Source: a virus
DNA length: 24,671 nucleotides
Direction: 5' to 3' (one strand)
IMG/VR virus record: IMGVR_UViG_3300009052_000026
Location: 1 to 24,671 of that record
Shown here: positions 19,146 through 24,671 of the stretch, one piece after another
Layout: each line of letters opens with the position of its first letter
How positions within the stretch are numbered: the stretch's first letter is position 1
Notes under the pieces: generated by a model
What the model saw: only the letters and a program-made list of their open reading frames with translations
What the model was told of the DNA's origin: nothing
Database searches by the model: none
Position numbers and translations under genes: made by a program

Positions 19146-22100
19146 ATGGCACAATTAATTGATTTAGGAAAACTACGTTTCCATTTTGCAGGTGAGTGGG
19201 CAAACGGAACAACGTATGAAAGAAATGATATCGTCAAGTATGGCGGTAACGTTTATGTATATACTCACACATTAAAAACAAGCGGTAATGTACCAACAGA
19301 TACAGCTTATTGGGCTTTAATGGTAGAAGGCTTTAAGTTTGAAGGTGTATTTGATACAACTACTACTTATCAAGTTGGAGATGCTGTAAGCCACGGTGGT
19401 AAAGTTTATGTGTCTGTTTTAGGTAGCACAGGACAAACACCTCCTAATACTACTTACTGGTCACAATTTGTAGACGGTATTCAATATGAAGGTGTTTACA
19501 GTAATACAGCCGCTTATCAAAAGAACGACATGGTTACTTATGGTGGCTCTGTTTATATGGCTAAACAAGACACAACAGGAAATTTACCAACAGTAACAAC
19601 TTATTGGGATCAATTTGTTGAAGGTATTTCTCCTGAAGGGGTCTATAACAATTCAACCGCGTATGTTCCAGGAGATCTTGTAGCTTACGGTCCAAACCTT
19701 TATCGTGCAATTGCTAATACAACAGGCAACTTGCCAACTGATACAGCTAATTGGGAAACATATGTCGCAGGTACTAAGTTTCAAGGTGCTTATGATAATG
19801 CTACTCAATACTATCTAAATGATATTGTCCTTTACGGAGCCAATGCTTATCGTGCTAAAAATGACGTATCAGCAACTTTACCGCCCTCAAGTACTTCCGA
19901 TTGGGAACTTGTAATTGAAGGATTCAGCCATCAAGGGAATTGGTCAAGCTCAACCGCTTATCTAATTAATCAGGTTGTAACTTATGGTGGTTCTTTATAT
20001 AAAGCACTTAGAGATAATAATGCTCAAAACCCTTCTACTCAAACCTCTGATTGGATTCGCTTAAACGGTGGCATTAACAACAGAGCAACATGGGCAACCA
20101 CTACTGACTATGATACTGATGATGTTGTTTCTTATGGTGGTAATACTTTTATTGCTCTAGAACCTCACGCTTCAGGTTCTTTTGCTGCAGATTTGGCTTC
20201 TAATAAGTGGCAAAAATTTAGTTCTGGCGTAGATTACAAAGGTGGTTGGGCAACAGGATCTTATTACAAAGTAGATGATATTATTAAAGATGGTATTTCA
20301 AGCTATATTTGTTTAGTAGATCACCAAGCAGCAACTTTTGCAACAGATGTAGCAGCAGCTAAATGGGAATTCTTTGCAAGAGGTGCAACAGATGTGTTGC
20401 CGGTGGTTACTGCATCAGATACAGGTAGCTCTTTAACAGTTGCAGCAGACGGTATTAACTATGCGTGGATTGGTGCTACTAATTCAAATAACGTATACTA
20501 CGTTGCCCCTCATGGTACGGATACTGTAGATTCAGGTCAAGCAATGGCTACACCCTTTGCTTCTATTAAATATGCTTGTGCCACAGCTCCAACAAACTCA
20601 GTAATTTATGTTAAAAATGGCACTTATGAAGAGCAGCTGCCAATTGTTGTAAAAGATACTCAAGCAATTATTGGTGATTCTCAACGTAGTGTTATTGTTC
20701 AACCTGAAACTACAGCTGATAATGGCTTCGGTGCAGGTATATCAGATGATGGTACTACACCAAATAACCAATCTCAAATGTTTCAACTAAGCAATGGTTC
20801 TATACTTAAAGGTATGAGTTTTAACGGAATGACTGGTTGGACAGCAGCTGCATCACCGAATCAAGACAATATCGCATCGTCTACAGCAAAAGGTATTTGT
20901 GTTGCTCTTAACCCTAATAGCCCAGTAACAAGTAAATCACCTTACGTGATGGAGTGTTCTGCTATTGGTAGTGGTTGTATTGGTGCTTATGTAAATGGCA
21001 GTGCTCATTCAAGTGGTAATAAAAGTATGTTATTTCATGCTTATACTGTTATTGCGGATAATGGTGTTGGTTTTTGGATTGCTAACGGCGCTAAGGCAGA
21101 AGTTGTTTCTTGTTTTACTTATTACTGTTATTTTGGCTATGCAGCTGATCATGGTGCTCAGATACGTGCGCTTAACGGTAATAACTCTTATGGTACTTGG
21201 GGCGCAGTCTCAGTAGGCTTTGATCAAAATGAAACAGCATTAACAGGTGCAGTAAAGGGCTCAAGACTTCACGTTGATAATTTTCAAGTTGCTTCTTTTC
21301 AAGTAGGAGAAACAATAACAGGTGGCACTTCTAGTGCAACTGCTGTAGTTACTAACGTTCAACAATCTGCAGGTTATGTCTATGTAAAAGATGTAACTGG
21401 AACATTTCAAGTTAATGAACAGGTTACAGGCGGCACCTCTAGTGGAACTGCTGATGTTGATAGTAATGCCATTCAAGATCAAAGAGGCTTTGTTATTGTA
21501 GCAGATGGATTTGCTTCCACACCTGAACCTGGACGTAGTATCCAGTTTGCAGGTGACACTATTGCTTATGTTATTCAAAGTGTTTCTGGTACTTATGCGG
21601 ATGCAACTAGTGAAATGACATTGGTTCTGGCGCAAGAGAAAACAACAGGTTCTGCTGATAATGTAGCTATTACAATACGTAAAGGCTTTTCACAAATCAG
21701 GCTAACAGGCCATGATTTCTTAAGCATTGGTACAGGTGGTTTTACTACAACTAACTATCCTGGAACTCCAACTCAAGCTGCTGCGCAAGGTAATGAAGTT
21801 CAAGAAAATTTCCCTGCTAGGGTTTACTATATTTCAACAGACCAAGATGGTAACTTCCGTGTAGGTGAATATTTTAGAATTGAACAGGCTACAGGTAAAG
21901 CAACACTTAACGCTAGTGCTTTTGATCTAGCAGGTCTAACTTCACTTAGGCTTGGATCTATTGGTGCTCAACTTGGTGAACAGATTAATGAGTTTTCTTC
22001 TGATGCAAGTTTATCAGGAAGTTCTAATACAGCAGTACCAACCGAAAATGCGGTTAAAATTTATGCAGATACTAAAGTGGCTAAATCAGGCGATACTATG

Positions 22101-22613
22101 TCTGGCGTTCTTGCAATGGGCGCTAATAAAATCACTGGCCTTGCTGCTCCAACTGATGCTAATGACGCGACTAATAAAACCTATGCAGATACTAAAGTAA
22201 CCAAAGCAGGTGACTCCATGTCTGGTGATCTTGCTATGGGTTCTAATAAAGTTACAGGTCTTAGTGCGCCAACTGATGCTAATGATGCAACTACTAAGAC
22301 TTATGTAGATACTGAAATAGTTGCAGGTGCTCAAAATCAAACTGTTACGATTGTTAGTGGGAATACAACTTTAACTTTAGGACAAGTATTTGCTGTAGAT
22401 GGTGCTCATACAGTCACTCTCCCTGCCAGTGCAACAGCAGGCGATACAATTAAAATCATAGATGTTTCAGGGGCAGCAAGCACAGCAAACATTACCGTTG
22501 CACGAAACAGTAACAATATTGCAGGTTCAGCAAACGATCTTACTATAGACGTAAATAATGCTGGAGTAGAACTTGTATATATCAATTCAACTTATGGTTG
22601 GGGAGTATTATAA
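19146..22613 (+). CDS. large tail fibre with carbohydrate-binding-like repeats
   Basis: Probable receptor-binding fibre, 1155 aa. Residues 12-413 hold eight tandem repeats of 49-52 residues with the pattern Y-x-x-x-D-x-V-x-Y-G-G-x-x-Y, similar to carbohydrate-binding (CBM5/12-like) modules. Residues about 445-700 begin YYVAPHGTDTVDSG with IYVKNGTYEEQLPI and read as a right-handed beta-helix (pectin-lyase-like), a fold typical of spikes that bind or cleave surface glycans. Residues about 718-775 contain a double F-Q-V-x-E-x-[IV]-T-G-G-T-S-S module. Near the end two 40-residue copies of GDxMSGxLAMGxNKxTGL, typical of trimeric fibre shafts, precede a small C-terminal domain. No depolymerase catalytic site is certain. 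The ribosome site GTGGAA is modest. It is the dominant gene of the structural block. Confidence 0.93.
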   Translation: MAQLIDLGKLRFHFAGEWANGTTYERNDIVKYGGNVYVYTHTLKTSGNVPTDTAYWALMVEGFKFEGVFDTTTTYQVGDAVSHGGKVYVSVLGSTGQTPPNTTYWSQFVDGIQYEGVYSNTAAYQKNDMVTYGGSVYMAKQDTTGNLPTVTTYWDQFVEGISPEGVYNNSTAYVPGDLVAYGPNLYRAIANTTGNLPTDTANWETYVAGTKFQGAYDNATQYYLNDIVLYGANAYRAKNDVSATLPPSSTSDWELVIEGFSHQGNWSSSTAYLINQVVTYGGSLYKALRDNNAQNPSTQTSDWIRLNGGINNRATWATTTDYDTDDVVSYGGNTFIALEPHASGSFAADLASNKWQKFSSGVDYKGGWATGSYYKVDDIIKDGISSYICLVDHQAATFATDVAAAKWEFFARGATDVLPVVTASDTGSSLTVAADGINYAWIGATNSNNVYYVAPHGTDTVDSGQAMATPFASIKYACATAPTNSVIYVKNGTYEEQLPIVVKDTQAIIGDSQRSVIVQPETTADNGFGAGISDDGTTPNNQSQMFQLSNGSILKGMSFNGMTGWTAAASPNQDNIASSTAKGICVALNPNSPVTSKSPYVMECSAIGSGCIGAYVNGSAHSSGNKSMLFHAYTVIADNGVGFWIANGAKAEVVSCFTYYCYFGYAADHGAQIRALNGNNSYGTWGAVSVGFDQNETALTGAVKGSRLHVDNFQVASFQVGETITGGTSSATAVVTNVQQSAGYVYVKDVTGTFQVNEQVTGGTSSGTADVDSNAIQDQRGFVIVADGFASTPEPGRSIQFAGDTIAYVIQSVSGTYADATSEMTLVLAQEKTTGSADNVAITIRKGFSQIRLTGHDFLSIGTGGFTTTNYPGTPTQAAAQGNEVQENFPARVYYISTDQDGNFRVGEYFRIEQATGKATLNASAFDLAGLTSLRLGSIGAQLGEQINEFSSDASLSGSSNTAVPTENAVKIYADTKVAKSGDTMSGVLAMGANKITGLAAPTDANDATNKTYADTKVTKAGDSMSGDLAMGSNKVTGLSAPTDANDATTKTYVDTEIVAGAQNQTVTIVSGNTTLTLGQVFAVDGAHTVTLPASATAGDTIKIIDVSGAASTANITVARNSNNIAGSANDLTIDVNNAGVELVYINSTYGWGVL
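19179..20384 (+). repeat. eight tandem carbohydrate-binding-like coding repeats
   Basis: Coding repeats of 147-156 bases within the large fibre gene, each giving a Trp/Tyr-centred strand pair (Y-x-x-x-D-x-V-x-Y-G-G-x-x-Y-x-A), then x-W and a short Gly-ended linker. The units are clearly related in protein sequence but not identical in DNA, so the array is old rather than a recent expansion. The last two units are a few residues longer than the others. Confidence 0.85.
22080..22319 (+). repeat. tandem 120-base duplication in fibre gene
   Basis: Two adjacent 120-base units (22080-22199 and 22200-22319) encode 40-residue copies that share GD-[TS]-MSG-x-LAMG-x-NK-[IV]-TGL and PTDANDAT with T-x-KTY. 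They match in most residues. Such repeats form trimeric shafts near the end of many phage fibres and are known sites of fibre-length change by recombination. Confidence 0.85.
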
Positions 22614-22614
22614 T

Positions 22615-24063
22615 ATGACATCACTTTCAACACTTTTCGGTGGTGGTAGCTCAGGAGGAGCCGATCCTTTGCAAGAAGGTCTACCTGTTGTCGCTCTTTA
22701 TGGCGGCGATTTTAATCAAAATTGGGATGTTCGACTACACAAAGTTCACAGTGGAGAACTTGTAGGTTCTCCTTGGGCTGCAATCACTAACAGCACTGCA
22801 AGCTATGCTCATGGTCAGTCTCACATACAGATGTTTGGGTACAACGGGGATCACGGTAATTTATCCAACCAGTTCAGTTCTCAAGGCTATACTAATTATC
22901 AACACTTTACCCAAAGCTTATATCAAAACGATCACTACCCTTACGCTTTGTTTGGCAGTTGTTCTTCTGAAGGTCGTTTAGGTATGCATTCTTTTCATAC
23001 CAGTGACTATTATGAAAAAGTTTATCGTAGAATTAATGTTATTTCTAAAAAAGGAAGACGTCCGCGTAGACAATTCAATATAGCTAATGGAGTGTTTACT
23101 GAAACTAACTTTAATAGTAATTACGGGCTTAAAAGTTCTGTAGATTTAAGTAGTACTTATTTTACCCCACAAGGCTTGCCAACTTCAAGCAGTCAAAATT
23201 ATGGATCGGCGTGTTATAATCAAAATACTAAGACTTTAGCCGTATACTATTCAAGTAGCAACAGCACGAATACTGGGCGAGTTTATATGTTCCGTAGTAC
23301 TTTAGACTTAATGGATGAAGCTACTTGCCCAACTACTAAAGATTTTTGTGATGCTGCTACTATTAACTACATTACAACTGGAAATGTTAGTAATTGGGGT
23401 TTTAATAGTCTGAATTATAATCTTAATATGATGTTAGGGGATAATGACCATGTAATTTTTAATGCTAGAAACAGTAGCTCGAATCGCCTTTTTATCGAAG
23501 ATTGTTCCTCAACATCAAACGTAACTACTGCTGCAGCTCAGCCAGAAAGTGAAAGGTCAGAAGGTAATACAACATCTTATGGTCCAGAGCAAGGCCTTAT
23601 GTATCGTGCAAGGATGCAAATGTCTTGGGATGGTGAATGGGTAATGATGTATAGTCCTTACTACTATTATGGCAGCGGTTTGTCTGCTTATGTCATTTCT
23701 GTTAAAAATCCAAGAAAGATGTCGTATGTTAATATAACTCAAACTTCAGGCGGCGGTGCATTACTGCCTTCTGGTAGAAGCGGTTTTAAATACCTTAATG
23801 GTCTAAACACAGATAGTCAACCAGTACAAAGTTGGAGTCTTGATCTTTCAAGCACTGGCCATGATCATACTACTAACTTTGTTTATGCGCCTCCTAATTA
23901 TACAGCTACTAATAGTATGACAAATGTAGCTAACTGGACAGGAACACTTCAGAACAGCCTTGGAAACTACGCTTTCCAGTATCCAGGTTATTGGTACTCA
24001 ACAAGTTATCCAAGATTTATGACAGTTAATCATTGGAAAGTAGAAGGAAATTATCAAGTATGA
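22615..24063 (+). CDS. virion protein (tail spike or fibre-associated), 482 aa
   Basis: Unrecognised large protein, rich in Tyr, Ser, Asn, Gly and aromatic residues. It begins MTSLSTLFGGGSSGGADPLQ, followed by repeating strands typical of beta-propeller or beta-helix virion proteins (VRLHKVHSGELVG, HPYALFGS-like segments, NNFNSNYGL). Eight cysteines are present, scattered and not obviously paired. There is no signal peptide; GGGG near the start resembles a flexible fibre-linker. An open frame extends back to 22573, but GGGGAG at 22600-22605 and the stop of the preceding gene make 22615 the better start. It probably acts at the distal tail beside the fibre. Function is not established. Confidence 0.75.
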   Translation: MTSLSTLFGGGSSGGADPLQEGLPVVALYGGDFNQNWDVRLHKVHSGELVGSPWAAITNSTASYAHGQSHIQMFGYNGDHGNLSNQFSSQGYTNYQHFTQSLYQNDHYPYALFGSCSSEGRLGMHSFHTSDYYEKVYRRINVISKKGRRPRRQFNIANGVFTETNFNSNYGLKSSVDLSSTYFTPQGLPTSSSQNYGSACYNQNTKTLAVYYSSSNSTNTGRVYMFRSTLDLMDEATCPTTKDFCDAATINYITTGNVSNWGFNSLNYNLNMMLGDNDHVIFNARNSSSNRLFIEDCSSTSNVTTAAAQPESERSEGNTTSYGPEQGLMYRARMQMSWDGEWVMMYSPYYYYGSGLSAYVISVKNPRKMSYVNITQTSGGGALLPSGRSGFKYLNGLNTDSQPVQSWSLDLSSTGHDHTTNFVYAPPNYTATNSMTNVANWTGTLQNSLGNYAFQYPGYWYSTSYPRFMTVNHWKVEGNYQV

Positions 24064-24296
24064 AACTAGCATATTTTAACGAACAAGGTAAGTTTTGGTG
24101 TTGGGCTGAAGATCAAACTCCAGGACCAAATGATGTTAATATTTCTGCGGAAATAGATGAAAATCATGCTTTGTGGAGATATAATTATAATACAGAAACA
24201 GATTCTGTAGAAATATATCAACCTACACTGAACACAGCAGAAGCAGAAGCACAGTTAGAGATTGATTTAGCTGCTGAAGCTGCTGAAGAAGAGTAA
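24060..24296 (+). CDS. small acidic protein, 78 aa
   Basis: Acidic with one Trp-rich beta segment (MKLAYFNEQGKFWCWAEDQTPGPNDVNISAEI) and an Ala/Glu-rich helical end (NTAEAEAQLEIDLAAEAAEEE). It starts on an ATGA overlap with the previous gene behind AAGGA. A tail fibre chaperone-like or fibre-capping function is possible because such small acidic proteins follow fibres, but no family is recognised. Confidence 0.68.
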   Translation: MKLAYFNEQGKFWCWAEDQTPGPNDVNISAEIDENHALWRYNYNTETDSVEIYQPTLNTAEAEAQLEIDLAAEAAEEE

Positions 24297-24297
24297 A

Positions 24298-24671
24298 ATG
24301 GCACTAAGAGATCATATAAAAGAAAATCATGATCTCGCCGAGAAACACCCTTTTGTAAAACTTTTGTTTTCAGGGGGTGTTTCTACCCACATCTATGCAG
24401 ACTATTTATTAAACCAGTATTTAATGTATTTAAAATTAGAGACTCTGCTAGAGCATTACGGGTTACTCCAAGGCGTAGAGACTGTTACAAGATCTAAGTT
24501 AATGTTAGATGATTTCCATGAACTTAAATTTAATGCAAAAGTTTATAATGTTACTTATAAATATGTAAGTTATTTAGATACAGTATCAAAAGAAAACTTA
24601 ATGGCGCACATGTACGTGCGGCACTTTGGAGATTTATTTGGTGGACAACTTATGAAAAAGGTTGTTCCAGG
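24298..24671 (+). CDS. heme oxygenase, 3'-truncated by window edge
   Basis: Degrades heme to biliverdin IX-alpha, CO and iron using reduced ferredoxin or a similar donor. The first 124 codons are visible (a full family member is about 210-240). They match bacterial and cyanobacterial HO-1: a proximal-His helix (HIKENHDLAEKHPFVKLLFSGG, with H11 as heme ligand), then the family's long helices (YADYLLNQYLMYLKLETLLE), and the distal helix HMYVRHFGDLFGGQLMKK (G111, D112, G115, G116) like cyanobacterial HSYTRYLGDLSGGQILKK. It follows the previous stop by one base. Marine viruses are known to carry heme oxygenase next to bilin reductases (pebS in cyanophages, pcyX in uncultured viruses), so a reductase gene may follow beyond the edge. 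Only the presence of the oxygenase is seen. Confidence 0.92.
   Translation, partial: MALRDHIKENHDLAEKHPFVKLLFSGGVSTHIYADYLLNQYLMYLKLETLLEHYGLLQGVETVTRSKLMLDDFHELKFNAKVYNVTYKYVSYLDTVSKENLMAHMYVRHFGDLFGGQLMKKVVP

Noticed and set aside
19179-20384. Considering the fibre repeats as a recent tandem expansion
   Set aside because: Units differ widely at DNA level and only the protein pattern is conserved, so they are old repeats.
1-24671. CRISPR arrays, insertion sequences, integrase or attachment sites
   Set aside because: No regularly spaced short repeats, transposase or integrase motifs were found. The tRNAs are complete and their sequences do not recur, so there is no evidence for an att site.

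Overview
The window is one continuous, entirely plus-strand stretch of a lytic marine bacteriophage genome. It is A+T-rich (about one third G+C by eye), very tightly packed, and its genes overlap mostly by ATGA or TAATG junctions. The replication proteins are of T7 type: a family A DNA polymerase that runs off the left edge, a 5'-3' exonuclease, and a fused zinc-ribbon primase/helicase. Several small proteins look alphaproteobacterial, notably a DUF1127 protein and a short one resembling the aa3 cytochrome oxidase subunit IV family. An alphaproteobacterial marine host is therefore a reasonable guess, but nothing here proves it. No portal, capsid, tail-tube or RNA polymerase gene is in view, so the genome continues on both sides.

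Layout: (1) 1-6012, DNA replication and nucleotide salvage: DNA polymerase, small proteins, a MazG-like pyrophosphohydrolase, exonuclease, a GIY-YIG-like nuclease, a small membrane protein, primase/helicase and two acidic small proteins. (2) 6046-7917, a monomeric B12-dependent (class II) ribonucleotide reductase. (3) 7914-11829, a dense run of about 20 tiny genes, including several single-span membrane peptides, a DUF1127 protein, a glutaredoxin and two tRNAs (Trp-CCA and Arg-UCU); a 30-bp hairpin terminator at 11349-11432 lies inside this run. (4) 11830-12128, the only sizeable non-coding stretch, holding a promoter-like motif and a complex inverted-repeat structure that may be a structured RNA or a packaging site. 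(5) 12129-15722, a packaging and lysis-like block: a Pro-rich peptide, probable small terminase, a membrane/coiled-coil protein, small Lys-rich proteins, a DUF5872-like protein and the large terminase. (6) 15724-24296, structural proteins, dominated by a 1155-residue fibre with eight carbohydrate-binding-like repeats and a 482-residue virion protein. (7) 24298 to the end, the first 124 codons of a heme oxygenase, an auxiliary metabolic gene.

Four copies of a motif (consensus TACYTGACGTTWAAGAA) lie before exo, before the small-gene block, before the structured element and before a structural gene. The motif resembles the SP6-type promoter core TGACACTATAGAAGA. It is best read as the promoter of an unseen T7-family RNA polymerase, which would make this a podovirus of the T7-like supergroup with an unusual gene order. 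The polymerase, exonuclease and primase/helicase replicate DNA, while class II reductase, MazG and glutaredoxin keep the dNTP pool supplied. The heme oxygenase suggests the phage diverts host heme into biliverdin and possibly, with a reductase just beyond the right edge, into a bilin pigment.
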